From assembly GCA_036925085.1 (NCBI GenBank), contig JAUPFP010000014.1, forward strand, positions 3,971,501-4,035,500: a stretch of DNA of 64,000 nucleotides, given 5' to 3'. A program made the position numbers and the translations under genes. Below the pieces are notes generated by a model. The model made no database searches, was not told the origin of the DNA, and was given only the letters and a program-made list of their open reading frames with translations. Source of the DNA: Brachycybe producta (taxonomy: Eukaryota; Arthropoda; Diplopoda; Playtdesmida; Andrognathidae). Numbering within the stretch: position 1 is the first letter of the stretch; every line of letters starts with the position of its first letter. Of this stretch, positions 1-10,914 are shown in pieces.

Positions 1-502
1 ATTTTTCTCTCTCTTCTAATTTGTCTTTGTTAGATTTAACATTGAGATGATGATGAAGATGCATCAGGTGTTTTTATATTTATACACATTGGAAAAAAAC
101 ATCATCCATTTGTTGGATTTCAGTTGAAATAAGTTAGACAGTGAGTGAGTGAGTGAGTGAGGACGGAATAAAATGTAGGCCTTCCATTTCAGGTGGCGGC
201 GGCGGTGGTGGCGGAGGTACATACAGGTGTTGATGATAGTGTTGTTCACGTGATCATTGGGACCTCCAATTTTGTTTGTTTAGGAATTAGGTTTTACTGG
301 TACAAATACATGATGATGATGATGATGATGGGACTAAATGAAGATGATCTCATGTTTTTAGTCATACTTTGAATAATGATAAATGATAAAATGATAAATG
401 ATGGTGAAGGACACACATATGAAGACAACAACACTAGATTGTAAATTGGATCAGCTGTTTTAGTCGTAACTGAACACATTTTCAGGCAAAAAGTGAGAGA
501 AC

Positions 503-617
503 TTGGATGATTGATCAGAAAATGTCCTCCAAGTCTCTTGTTCTAGTTTCTACTTAACTGGATAAGGAAAGAGAGAGAGATTGACAGAAAGAGAGAAATA
601 CAGAAAAAGAGATTGAC

Positions 618-669
<52 letters not shown>

Positions 670-760
670 GACATAAAGTGAATGATCCTGATGACTGATC
701 AGAAAATGTCCTCCAAGTCTCTTCTTCTAGTTTCTACTTATTAACTGGATAAGAAGAGAG
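503..760. repeat. Direct duplication (period about 182 bp) around a GA microsatellite
   Basis: The segment around 506-566 (GATCAGAAAATGTCCTCCAA and following) recurs at about 692-754 with few changes. The GA tract at about 612-665 lies between them. This looks like a tandem duplication inside the FOXO intron. Confidence 0.75.
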
Positions 761-869
761 ATTATCATTTCATTAAATAATTAACTAGCTAACAACTTAT
801 GTTAGAAGATAATTAATTAACTATTAAAATATCTAAGTAAAATTAAGGCTCCTTGCCACATTCTAAAGT

Positions 870-1130
870 TTATTAAAAACTAGAATAGTAGAAAGAGGGT
901 ATAGGTTATAAAAGTCATTTTCATGTTGATATCTTTCAAAATAAACTTTTTATAGACAAATATTAAAAAAATGACATAAAAAGCTTATTATGAAAGATAT
1001 CAAACATTAAGATATTCTTGTTTGTTTGAGTTACCCTTCTAGTTTCAAGTTTCTCGTAATTTTGTTTCTTGAAAGACTAGAATAACCAAAGAGTTCGAGA
1101 TGAAAATTTACAACAAAATGTTTAATTTTC
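870..1130. repeat. Family A palindromic element in FOXO intron
   Basis: Left arm AAACTAGAATAGTA near 879, inner arm TCATGTTGATATCTTTCAAA near 921, its inverse GAAAGATATCAAACATTAA near 993, and right arm GTTACCCTTCTAGTTTC near 1030, followed by the typical outer sequence (GAAAGACTAGAATAACCA). The two halves are mutual reverse complements, so a transcript could fold into a long hairpin. It ends about 40 bp before the FOXO exon. Confidence 0.75.
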
Positions 1131-1168
1131 GTTTTTCGTCTCTTTTTTGTTTTATTTCCGTCTAATAG

Positions 1169-2721
1169 AATTCGATTCGCCACAACTTGTCGTTACACAA
1201 TCGTTTCATGCGGGTACAGAACGAAGGAACTGGTAAAAGTTCTTGGTGGATGATTAATCCGGATGCGAAACCCGGAAAAGCGGCCAGAAGGAGAGCAACC
1301 AGTATGGAAACACAAAAGTACGAGAAAAAGAGAGGAAGGGTCAAGAAGAAGGTGGAAGCCCTTCGTAACGGAATGGACACGACACCCAGTCCAAGTTCGT
1401 CCATTTCGGAGAGTCTCGACATGTTTCCGGACTCTCCCATACATCCGGCCTTTCAGCTCAGTCCAGACTTCCGCCCAAGAGCCAGTTCCAATGCGAGTAG
1501 TTGCGGAAGGCTCTCGCCAATTCCGGCAGTCGAGTCTGACATGCACGACAGTCAAGTGCCACCTATGTCACCGATCCCTTGGGGTTCGGAAATGGGAAGC
1601 ACGAGTAATTTAGCCTCTTTGTACGGTAATGGAGGAAGTCTAGATCGATACGGTCCGGATCAACTGGTCGATACTTTAGCCGAAACCATGAAGTTGGGAG
1701 GAGATGGATCGTACTTGACCGATTGCGGTCTTAAGACGAGTCCAACCGGTCAGTTGTCTCCTCATTCTCACCTCCATAATTTACAGCCTCCGACCGGACA
1801 GTCGTCTCCGGGAGGAAGTAACGGTTACGGCCTTTACGGAGGCGGAGGAGCTCATACTCCGGGAACACGATACGGAGATTTTCCTCCTTCTTTCCAGACT
1901 CAGAACGATACGGCCAAGCTTAGTCCACAGCGCCTTCTGGTGGACATGTCTACCTCCTACAACATTACCAGTTTACAGGTGATAAAATGATGATAACCAA
2001 TTATGAGAAGTTTAATTAATATTGTAATTTGTGTTTTTATTGTTTATTTTTCAAGGCCTTATCTCCAGCGCACAGTGTCCATTCTGTGTCTCCACCTCAC
2101 AGCGTGGACTTGATGCCTCATTCGCAGCCGCCGCCGACATCTCATCGGCCGACCGATCCCGTCCTTTCTCCTCATTCGACTGCCTATCGTGGGAGCAGTT
2201 CCGCAGGCAGCAGTCCCTCGGGTTACTGTGCCTTGTCTCCGGCAACGGGGCAACAACAGGCGACGTCCATGACGCCTGCCGAATCGGCCATGCTTAGAGC
2301 TGCACTCACTCACAAGGAGGCGCTGGCTGCAGCTGCGGCTTCGAACGGCATCGAAAGCGGTGGTGGTGGCGGCGGTGGTAACATCACAAACGGTGGATGT
2401 GTCCACATTACGCATCCACAACCTCCTCCTCCTCCTCCACCACCTTCTTCCCTTCGTGGAACGTCGTCTTCCATCAGTCACATGATGGGCCAATTGGTGG
2501 CCATTAACAATGGTATTCCCAATGATTTGGACTTTAGTTTGGATGCGTTACAGGGTGGTCTCGAATGTGACGTCGATCAAGTGATCCGACACGAACTGAG
2601 CGTGGACGGAAACTTGGATTTCAACTTTCCCGAATCAAATTCCGCAACACAGAGTTTATCTCTTCCGACGACGATTGCGGCTGCGAACAGAGCCACCGGT
2701 GGTCAACAGTGGGTTCATTGA
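1169..2721 (+). CDS. FOXO: FOXO forkhead transcription factor, 3' part (5' exon outside window)
   Basis: FOXO is the nuclear effector of insulin/AKT signalling. Two coding exons are visible: 1169-1978 and 2056-2721 (TGA 2719-2721), joined in phase 0 across a 77-nt intron. The first begins [13 protein letters not shown] after the acceptor at 1167-1168. This is the C-terminal part of the forkhead domain, and the break between WK and NSIRHN is where vertebrate FOXO genes carry an intron. The wing [20 protein letters not shown] follows, then an AKT site RRRATS next to the basic stretch [11 protein letters not shown], and a second AKT-type site RPRASS followed by [11 protein letters not shown]. 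Exon 3 has Gly, Pro and Ala runs and ends with the acidic transactivation segment [13 protein letters not shown] ... LDFNF and a GGQQWVH terminus. The N-terminal AKT site and the rest of the forkhead must lie upstream of the window. Family assignment is very secure; which FOXO paralogue cannot be told. Confidence 0.96.
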
Positions 2722-4030
2722 AGGTATTAAACTGAGGTTAGTTTTTCGAATTAAAAATGTTAACGAGGCGAAAACGGGTTTGTCTCGTGTCGTGTCGGTA
2801 AGTTCTTTCACCCCTCTTCCTATAAAACACTTGGAAAATATACGGTGGGAAAACAAAGAACGAGAAAGAGAGCGGGATTCACACTACGAGAAGTTGGAAA
2901 GTGTGAACGGAGCCCTCATCTTTATATTTTCTTCAAATTTAAAATACTTGTTTAACAAGTGAGGGACAAAAAAAAGATGATTCTTTAAACAAAGATGAAA
3001 TATTTTTATCTGTTTTTTTAAAAAAAAAATTAATATTTGAAAGAGCGGAACAAAATTTTTGGATCTGGTCTCTTTTTGGGGGGGTTTTGTACAGATGATG
3101 ATTTCGGGGAAAAGAAGACAAAGTTGTTGGAGCTTTTTTTCTCCTCCATTTTTTCTGTTTTGTTGTTTTTACTTCTGTTGTTTCTTCGAATCGAAAAGAT
3201 GATAATGATGATGTGCACTTAACGATTTTCAAAAAAAAAAAAAGATGTTGAATTTCCAGAGGTTTATTACAATTTTTGAATTGATTTTTAAATTCACTAT
3301 ATTATGTGTGTGTGACGAAGACACCTTTTTTCATTCATTGAATTTTCCTCTGAAAACAAACAAACACACTTTTACATACCTCACCCTGTAATATTAAGGC
3401 CCATTTTCGTTAATTTTCTGGGTTTTATTCCTCCTTCTTCTTCATCTTAACAAATTTAACCTCCTAAAAAAAGTGAGTGAGATAAAAACCACACACACAC
3501 GCCACACACATGGGTTTTTGTTGTCCATGAAGAAAGTACAAAGAAATCGCCGCCATTCATTGCCATATATTTAGCCCCCCATTTTATTTTTTCTCAGCCC
3601 ATCAATTTTTACTTATAATCGAACTTTTTTGATTGAAAAAAAAAACCTTCGAGAAATGCCTCCTCTCTCTTTTTGTAAATATAAGCCTCCTACCTCGGGT
3701 GAACGTAAACTTTTAATTTCAGTTTTTTTTTCGAAACTAGAATAGTAAATCATTTTTAAAAATAAACTTTTTATGAAAAATTGTTTATTTTTAAAATAAA
3801 GAAAATGTAAAGTTTATGAAAAACTTTGCAATCGGAAACTAATGGCTTATTTTTTTTTGTGATTGAAAAGAATCATTTAGAAAATAAGTCTTAAAAGAGA
3901 AGAATTTCCGGATGTGCTTGATTGTCTGCCATTTTCTACTCCAATATGAGGTCATAGAAAGCCTCATATAAAGAGGCCATATTTTTTTACAAAACATGTC
4001 TACTTTTTTTTTAAGACATTCTTTTACCTT
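2722..4030. other. FOXO 3' flank and gene-free AT-rich DNA
   Basis: The first several hundred bases probably include the FOXO 3' UTR; I could not fix a polyadenylation site. The rest is homopolymer-rich DNA with a partial family A copy at about 3733-3805 (GAAACTAGAATAGTAAA). No convincing ORF was seen. Confidence 0.6.
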
Positions 4031-4337
4031 CTGGGGCCTGTTTCTCAAAAGTACAAGTCATTTATTAGAAGCAGGGCTGGCTCTAGAGTATGCGAGGAAG
4101 CGGGGCCGAGAAAAAAATGTTTAGTCAGCAGCGCGGAGCTACTGAAAGCGTGGGGCCCAAGCCGGTTGCCTCGCTCGCCTTGGGCCTGAATACAAGTGAA
4201 TAGAGCCCTGTAAACGACATGCGTCGCAAATTCACAATTTGTTATTACGAATTAACAATTTATAATGACAAATTGTGAATTTACGATGCATGTCCTTTAC
4301 TGGACTCCGTAGAATTCACTTTTGAGAAACAGTCTCC
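4031..4337. repeat. Family E palindromic element, carrying a nested insertion
   Basis: The left end reads CTGTTTCTCAAAAGTACAAG and the right end reads CACTTTTGAGAAACAG, its inverse. The centre is palindromic around ACAATTTGTTATTACGAATT and its complement. The right arm has GGACTCCGTAGAATTCAC. A second copy without the insertion is at 13505-13701. The left arm is broken by the element at 4072-4188. Confidence 0.75.
4072..4188. mobile_element. Short hAT-like insertion nested in family E
   Basis: A GC-rich 117-bp segment starts CAGGGCTGGC and ends GCCTTGGGCCTG, giving weak CAGGG/CCTG-type ends like hAT elements. It is flanked by imperfect 8-bp repeats (attagaag and aatacaag, six of eight matching). 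It is absent from the family E copy at 13505-13701. The hAT assignment is inference; the insertion itself is clear. Confidence 0.5.
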
Positions 4338-4614
4338 TGATCTCCATTCACCTTGTTGGTCGCCATATTTAATTTTAATCTTCTCGAGAAAGCCAAGTAT
4401 GTATAGCTATTATGGTTACCGGACACAGTTGTTTAAAAAAATTACTCTGTAAGCAGCCCAGACATCCGATGACAGAGGGACAAAACTTCAAAAAGTCTAT
4501 TTGCAACATGTTTTTGCAGGCTTTCAGTCCACATGTTGTTTCCGGACGCTCCTTTTTTTCTGTTTTCTTTACAGATAATGGCTTTTTCTTTAGCTTTTAA
4601 TTATAGCCAGGAAG

Positions 4615-4830
4615 ACGATTGTGTTGAAAGTGTTTTCACGTGAACGATATCTTTCAAAATAAACTTAATTAAAAAAGTTTTTTTGAAAAATGATTTTCAT
4701 CAACATTTCAGCGAAAAACTAATTTTCAAATTACACCACCATAAAAAGGTTATTTTTTAATATATCATCGTGAAACACACTTGTAAGCAATATTTGTTTT
4801 ACTATTCTAGTTTCTAAACAAACTTTTGAA
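4615..4830. repeat. Family A copy, diverged
   Basis: It contains ACGTGAACGATATCTTTCAA near 4636 and ends TACTATTCTAGTTTCTAAAC near 4800. The arms are decayed and the left AAACTAGAA end is not clear. Confidence 0.55.
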
Positions 4831-5397
4831 GAAAATAATTACATTTTAGAAATTTACTTTTAAAATTCAAAGTTTTCGTCCAACTTTCGTAACTTTTTGG
4901 AGCCCATACCTTAAAATCGAAGAGGCCTTATTACAGAAAGCAAAAAAAGAGACTGTCATATGACAGTAAATTGTCATATCTAGCTCATAACCATGTAAAA
5001 CAGTCACAAAAGGAAATTACAAAACATTCTTATGACTACAAGCATAAACATGACAATATTATTATATATATAATATCCCAGGTCTGTGTGTGTGTGTGTA
5101 ACGTCAGAATTTATATAAATTTGAATAAATGAACTGCTTTTTTTTTCTCAAGGTCAACTATATGTTGCACCCTTCCCATCCAAGAACCCCATGATATTAA
5201 ATTGGAAAGGGGAAAAGGTTTATACAGTGTAGAGGGGGGAGAGAAACTTGGAGGGGGGAAAAGTGGGAGGGGGTGACTGAAATTGAAATGAAAGGAGTAA
5301 AAAAGGAACAAACGACGCGCATGCGCACACCAGAGAAAATCATTTTCTCTTTCTAATATAAAAAGGAGTGGGTATAATAGTAGCAAAATTAAACTGG

Positions 5398-5560
5398 AAT
5401 TTATCACAAGCAATTAATTGTGCCCAGCATTAGAATTTCTTTTGCTCAGCCCTTTTATGAACGTCATCAATTTCTAATTGGGTTTGTTACTTGGCGTGAC
5501 GTCATAAAAGGGCGGAGGAAAAGAAATTCTAATGCAGGGCACAATTGCCTGTGAATTTTG
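5398..5560. repeat. Family D palindromic element
   Basis: The left arm reads TTAGAATTTCTTTTGCTCAG then CCCTTTTATGAACGTCATCA. The right arm reads TGACGTCATAAAAGGGCGGA then AAGAAATTCTAATGC. The outer bases continue the inverted repeat (AATTGTGCCC and GGGCACAATT). Two further copies sit upstream of TIPRL and EIF2S3. Confidence 0.8.
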
Positions 5561-7019
5561 CTCCCGTCATTTATGACGGGTTACCCCACTAGTTTGTCAT
5601 AATGTTTTATTTACTCTGGTGATGATTACAAAAAAATGATGAACCTAGATATGACTTATTTACTGTCATGTGACAGTCTTTCTGTAATGAGACTTTTTCA
5701 GGGCTTTTTTAAAAAATGTTTACACGGAAGTTATTTACAGGGAGAGAACTAAACGGAGAGAGAGGATTTTTCTCTTAACGGTGGTATTCTATTCTAATTA
5801 TTATTATTACTATTATTATTAATTAGTTCACTGTTATTCTTCAGTATATATATATATATATAATGACGTAATTAATACCTGTTACAATTGTGAGTTCGTG
5901 TGTCGTAAAAACAAAACTACTAAAAAAATGTATATAATGTACATTGGAATAATTGTAAAAGATAACGTTTTTTTCTTTCTTCTTTCTCTTAAATATATTT
6001 TCCACTTTGTGTGGGGTTCAATTTTAAAAAAGAGAAAACAATATATGTTGTTATTAATTATTATTATTATTATCATATTTGTATATGTTTCAAGTATGAA
6101 GAGAGAGAAATTATTTGAGAAAAAAAATGCTGAAGTATAATTTCTTGTGTGGCGGCGGCGGCGGCAGGGTAAAAACAGAAAGAAAAAAATACTTCGGTAA
6201 ATATTTCGTACGTGACTTTTCTTTATTTCTTTCTTTTTTTAACAAATTATTAATTGTGTATTTTTTTAAAAAAATATTTCTTGATCATCTTTTTAATTTT
6301 TCTTTTAATCAAAAAAAACCACACATGAGAAAGAGAGAGAAAGAAAAAAAATGACACAAAATACACACAACACAGGTGTTATATGTCACTAATTAAAATA
6401 GTCATTTTTATTGTTTTTAATTATTCATCATCTTATGACAAAGAGAGAGACTGGTTTTTACATATTATTATTATTGTACATAAAAATCAATACACCCTGC
6501 CTATATATATAAATATATATCTTTATATTATACACAAGTTGAAACACTTCTCAATCACTTTTTCTGTTTTCTCCTTAATTTTTTTTTTGGTCAGTCTTTT
6601 TGTTTTTTTCAATATTTTTCATTTTTAATTATTAATTTGTCTTAGTTAAAAAAAATACAAGAGGTTTAACTGATGAAGAAGAAGAAGAAGAAAGCTTAAT
6701 TAAAAAAAAAAACTTGTTGCCTTTTCATTGTTCTCAAATTAAAAAGTGGTACCGCAAGGTGTGTACCCTCCTGTTACCAAATCGTGCTCATTACAGAATG
6801 TAACCAACCAATCCCCGCCCCTTACCTTCTTCTATTAAGTTAACTTTGGATTATTTAAAAATGAGGTGAACTTATACCATGGTAAGCAACTTTTTAAGAA
6901 GAAGAAAAAATTCACAAAGTTTGTTAGAAATTAGAATTCACTTTAATACCTCGTTTTATGGCTTGAGATATATGTTCCAGGAAAGTTGGCTGTAAAGCGA
7001 ACTTGCCATATATAACGGA
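5561..7019. other. Gene-free AT-rich low-complexity DNA
   Basis: TA, ATT and poly-T/poly-A tracts dominate, with a GGC run near 6150. The apparent ORFs here are low-complexity Phe/Lys/Ile strings and I do not regard them as genes. A single pogo-like end (TACCTCGTTTTATGGC) occurs near 6947. Confidence 0.6.
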
Positions 7020-7315
7020 ATCATTTATTCAATTCAATTCAATTAGATACACCTGCAATCGGCGTGAAAGCCATGTGGCAAGGGGGATTGCTCCCAATCA
7101 TGAGTGATTGCCATTATTTAAAAATAAGACATCATCACGAAATTGAAATCGTCTTAACAAAGAACTATTCACAGGAAGAGAATTCCATATTCTAACAACA
7201 TTAGGAAGAAAAGACCAAAAATATGCATCAGTCCTATCCATTAATTCTTTGAAATTCTTTGAATGCCCAAATCTACCTTTACGAGGATTTCTAGTTAGTA
7301 ATTTCTAGTTAGTTT
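7020..7315 (-). mobile_element. LINE (non-LTR retrotransposon) 3' fragment: reverse transcriptase ORF C-terminus
   Basis: Read on the minus strand from about 7312 to the stop at 7098-7100, the sequence gives RNPRKGRFGHSKNF, then DRTDAYFWSFLPNVVRIWNS followed by LP. The motif RxxNxWNSLP is the well-known C-terminal tail of CR1/Jockey/I-type LINE ORF2 proteins. After the stop the 3' tail ends in AATTG repeats and AATAAATG at about 7020-7050. The rest of the element is missing, so this is a 5'-truncated, inactive copy. The clade cannot be decided from this piece. Confidence 0.8.
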
Positions 7316-7334
7316 TACCGTAAGTGACAACATA

Positions 7335-7765
7335 GTAAATTTGGTGGGACGAATCCTAAATTTTCTCGAATCCGAATCCTAAAAGGTTCTCGAATCCTTC
7401 ATATAAGAATCCTATATTATTCATTAAGAAGATACAAATAAATGAAATAATATTAAATATTAAATTATTAATAATAATAAAAAACACAGTTTGGCTTCAC
7501 TCAGGGTCGCCACAAGGTGATCTTCTTGGTGATCCGGATACCACCGAAATTGCAACAATCACCGGGTTTTTTTTGGTTATTGAACGTTTTTCTGTTGGAC
7601 GTCAATGGAGTTAAAACTAATTTTACCAAAGTTTTTAACAGTTTTTTTTTTAGGTTAGGATTCGAAAGACGAAAAAAAGCGGCGAAGATTCGAGTTTTCG
7701 AATCTCGAATATTTTTCAAGATTCGCGGGATTCTCGAGGATTCTAATGACCCATTCCTAGTTTTT
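7335..7765. repeat. Inverted-repeat element rich in GAATCC/GGATTC
   Basis: The left part repeats GGGACGAATCC, CGAATCCGAATCC and TCTCGAATCC (7347-7395). The right part carries the inverse: AGATTCGAG, GAATCTCGAATA, GGGATTCTCGAGGATTC (7690-7745). The middle (7500-7570) is GC-richer and unlike the arms. Probably a decayed non-autonomous DNA transposon; family unknown. Confidence 0.5.
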
Positions 7766-8140
7766 TCTTATTTTCCTTTTTTCAATAATCATGTATTTTC
7801 ACCTATTATTCTAGTTTCTAACAAATTTTGTATTTGTTCTTAAAAGTTTGCTCCATAAGAAAAGGTTTATGTTGATTAATTATTAGAGCAAGGATTTTTA
7901 TTTCACTAAATATTTTGTTAAAATTTTCAAAATATATAAGAAATAAAATGTTCTTATGTAAAAATCTTATTTGATCACGAAACTCAAAAATTGAAAATTG
8001 TTAAAACTTTACTAAAAAAAATATATATATATAAGTGAAATTGCAATGAAACATTTTTGTTAGATTTTTTGGCAAAAACGATTTGAATTATTAAGAAAAA
8101 TATTTTTAATATGTTGCATGTGTGCAAACGTGTTAATACA
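7766..8140. other. Gene-free AT-rich DNA
   Basis: Poly-A/poly-T rich, with one isolated family A end (CTATTATTCTAGTTTCTAAC) at about 7803. Nothing coding was seen. Confidence 0.6.
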
Positions 8141-8385
8141 CGTTATACCTCGCTTTACGGCCCGAGATGCCGTATAACAAATAAGTAAACATAGTAAATT
8201 GCATGTAGTCTACATATTGTCGAAATATTTGGGCAGTAAATCGAAACTCCCTCTCTCCCTCTGCCATAGGCCTATTTGGCTGCTAGCAGAGTACTAATTG
8301 TAATTGAAACTGAGCTATAATTTAAAAAAGACCATTATAGCGAAATACCATATAAAGAGGGGCCGTATAACGAGGTATGAGTGTC
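8141..8385. mobile_element. pogo/Tigger-like non-autonomous element
   Basis: The left end reads GTTATACCTCGCTTTACGGC and the right end GGCCGTATAACGAGGTAT, its inverse. TACCTCGTTATACGGC-type ends are typical of pogo/Tigger elements. No transposase ORF is present. Confidence 0.55.
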
Positions 8386-8696
8386 TTATGTTACTTAAAA
8401 CTTTACATATTTGCCTGGAAATGGTTTCGAAACATGCTGGAAATATAAATTTAAACCATTTTTATGTTATTTGTCATAAGTCCATAACAAGGATGTTATT
8501 ATTATCTTAAGAATCCTTGCTCTTATTAATTATTTCTAAGACATTTTTGTCTTTTTGAACTGTCTTAGAAAAAAAAACCTTCTCGTGATCTCCAATCACC
8601 TTAAATAAAAATGATCCAATTTTGATTTTAATGTATAAGTTCGAGAAAAAAAATAGTTAAATTTCGGTTGAAATCAATTAGAAGACATGAAGGCAG

Positions 8697-8716
8697 TTAG
8701 GTTAGGTTAGGTTAGG
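8697..8716 (+). repeat. (TTAGG)4 interstitial repeat
   Basis: Four perfect TTAGG units. This is the telomere repeat of most arthropods and also a simple repeat that can arise by chance. Confidence 0.9.
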
Positions 8717-9356
8717 TGACACTTCATAAGTGTCATAAGACTCATAACTTTAAAATTGGAACTTAGTTGGTGGATGTTAACTAATAGTGATTAGAACTGA
8801 CTAGTTAGTGTGAAAAAAAAACCATCTTTTAAAAAAAAGGACAGTTGGTTAATATAATTGTTAATATAGATTCTACAGTAAAATATAAGACATTACATAA
8901 CACACACACATACAATTGTATATATATTTCAACGTTTTTGGTTGTATGTGTGTTTGTGTGTATATGTACTTATATATACATATATATTATACATTGGTAC
9001 TGTCAGTAATGTTGCCTTTGTGTTGTTAATGTTGTTGTTCTTGTTGTTCTTGTTATGACATTGTCTATTTTCTGTCGTATATATTCATTGGTTGGTTGGT
9101 TTTCGAGGGACAAAAATCACTACCTGTATTTTGTATTTAATATTTTGTATGTTTGAGACATACTCTATTATTATTATCTACTAACTAAACATCATTGGAA
9201 GATAGCAAACTTGAGATTAACTACTACACTATTAGGATGGGGCGCCCGAAATTCATGAAGGAAAACTTAAGAGGTCTGTCTGTTTGATCATACATGTTTC
9301 TGCATTCTGTCGCGTACAAGCTTTCTTGCATAGTACTAAAGATAACAAGAAGGAAC
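8717..9356. other. Gene-free DNA with TG/CA and GTT simple repeats
   Basis: Contains CACACA/TGTGTG/TATATA tracts (8890-8995) and a GTT-rich stretch (9010-9055). No coding signal was seen. Confidence 0.6.
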
Positions 9357-9580
9357 CCTTGTACGGATTAAACAGCTCTTTTTTTCTGCCTACTTTTCTG
9401 CCAAATACAAGTAACTTGCGTGGTTAGTTCGTTTCGCAGGTTTTGGCGTAAGTCGAAAAACCACAGACGTTGTATTTGATTGGTGTTTACAGTGTCAATT
9501 AATACGTGGCATTGCGACTCTAATGGGAAGTACTACAGCCCATTTATTTATGAAATCGCGTAAGTTGAATCCGTGTAAGG
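9357..9580. repeat. Inverted-repeat element abutting the hAT-like element
   Basis: The left arm CCTTGTACGGATTAAAC and the right arm GAATCCGTGTAAGG are inverse copies. The inside holds GCGTAAGTCGA / CGCGTAAGTTGAA arms. The hAT-like element at 9581 appears to have entered its right end. Confidence 0.5.
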
Positions 9581-9916
9581 CAAGTATGTCAAACTCAAAG
9601 GCTTAACACGGGCCAAATAAACAAGGTCTTAAGTTTATGTGAGCCGCAAAAAAAAAAAACTTCAATTTTTATAGAAACGTAGGTTTATTTCGAAAAATAC
9701 AGTATAAAAAACAACAAGGACAACGGTAAAATTAATGTTTTCTTCCGGACACTTGGCATCTCTTCTCTGCTACAATCTTTCCTACTTCTGGGGAAATCTT
9801 GTCAAAACTGACACCAGTTGACCCAAGTTGAATGTCAGTAATCCTGGATCTGACAGTGGCTGGGCCGCAAAGTTATTCGTTGTGGGCCGCATGCGCGCCG
9901 CGAGTTTGACATGCTT
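9581..9916. mobile_element. hAT-like non-autonomous transposon with 8-bp target-site duplication
   Basis: The 16-bp ends CAAGTATGTCAAACTC and GAGTTTGACATGCTTG are inverted with one mismatch. The flanks are gtgtaagg on the left and gtttaagg on the right, a 7/8 match to an 8-bp duplication, the hallmark of hAT elements. The right interior is GC-rich (GGGCCGCATGCGCGCCGCGA). At 336 bp it has no room for a transposase. Confidence 0.8.
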
Positions 9917-9919
9917 GGT

Positions 9920-10285
9920 TTAAGGGAAGAATCACACATGCTGGAGAAAAAAACCAGAAATAAAAAAATCAGAATATTTCTATGGTTCTTTGCACTGAAA
10001 GATATATATGGCGCTTCTGTTAAATGCCTTACAAAGTGAAATTTATCCTAAATCGTGAACTTACTGTAAATTGGCCATATATTTTTTATTCAGTCTAATT
10101 TTTTTCTGTATGTGTGATCCGACTCTTAAGGCCAAAATTACACATGGAGAAAACACCAATTGAAAAGTTGACTGAAATGGCTATTTGGCAGAAAATAGGA
10201 TGAAAAAAAATAAGCAAACGAAATAGAATTAAATTAAGAGTGTTTTCAGTTTACATTTTCTGCATGTGTGATCGTGCCCTTTTTA
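9920..10285. repeat. Two adjacent palindromic elements with CACACATG ends
   Basis: Copy 1 (about 9922-10133) begins GGAAGAATCACACATG and ends CTGTATGTGTGATCCGACTC. Copy 2 (about 10134-10285) begins AGGCCAAAATTACACATGGA and ends CTGCATGTGTGATCGTGCCC. Each pair of ends is inverted. A third, partial end is at about 12810-12845. Confidence 0.65.
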
Positions 10286-10710
10286 TACAATGAGTATTCG
10301 AGTTGGAAAGTTCAAGTAAGCAAGTTTCCTTCTTGAATCTTGGCCTGTAACTACTAGTAATAGGTGAACTTGGTTACATTATAAAATAGGTAACTTTATT
10401 TAGGCCTAGAAGTGACTGGATAATTTTTAAGTTTTTGCAGAAAAAAAACACCTTATTTTGGCTTGCGTTTTTCTTTTTAGATTATAATTCTAATTTTGAG
10501 GACTTTTTCATTCTGAAACAAAAAAAAAGTGTCTCTTCATCTTTTTTTTTTGGTCGAAATAATAGTTTCGCTCTTTTTATTTTTTATGAAAACACTTTTG
10601 GAATTTTTCCCTCCTGTTGCCAAATGCCTTACACAGTGAGTGGATCAAAGGCCTGATTTATAAATAAATATACATTATTAATATATATTTATAGTCGTTA
10701 TGGCTGTAAA

Positions 10711-10820
10711 ACTACGGAACCCTGTTGAGGACATAAGATGTTTTTTATCGCGTTTGGACGAGATACTAAGTCGTACGAACGAGATAAAAAAATATCTTAT
10801 GTCTTCAACAGGGCTCCGTA
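10711..10820. repeat. 110-bp palindrome ending in CAGGGCTCCGTA
   Basis: The left arm TACGGAACCCTGTTGAGGAC, ATAAGAT pairs with the right arm ATCTTATGTCTTCAACAGGG, CTCCGTA. The arms are about 38 bp with few mismatches and a loop of about 35 bp. The ORFs here are by-products of the repeat. The end motif recurs in family E and in the elements at 16689 and 24653. Confidence 0.75.
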
Positions 10821-10914
10821 CAAAACATTTAAAAGAGAAAATAAAAATTCCCACCACACAGAAGGAAAAAAAATATTATTCCTTACGAATATAAAGATAA
10901 TTCTATTATGGAAC

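Larger units (their letters stand above)
1..1168 (+). other. FOXO intron (3' part), repeat-rich
   Basis: This is the end of the intron that splits the forkhead domain, so FOXO transcription should run through it. It holds GTGA and ATG/CAT-type simple repeats (about 140-170 and 310-400), a roughly 180-bp direct duplication, a GA tract and a family A palindrome ending just before the acceptor. No coding exon was seen. Confidence 0.7.

Noticed and set aside
7517..7843. 108-aa plus-strand ORF
   Set aside because: Low-complexity Phe-rich ORF inside an inverted-repeat element, without any known motif.
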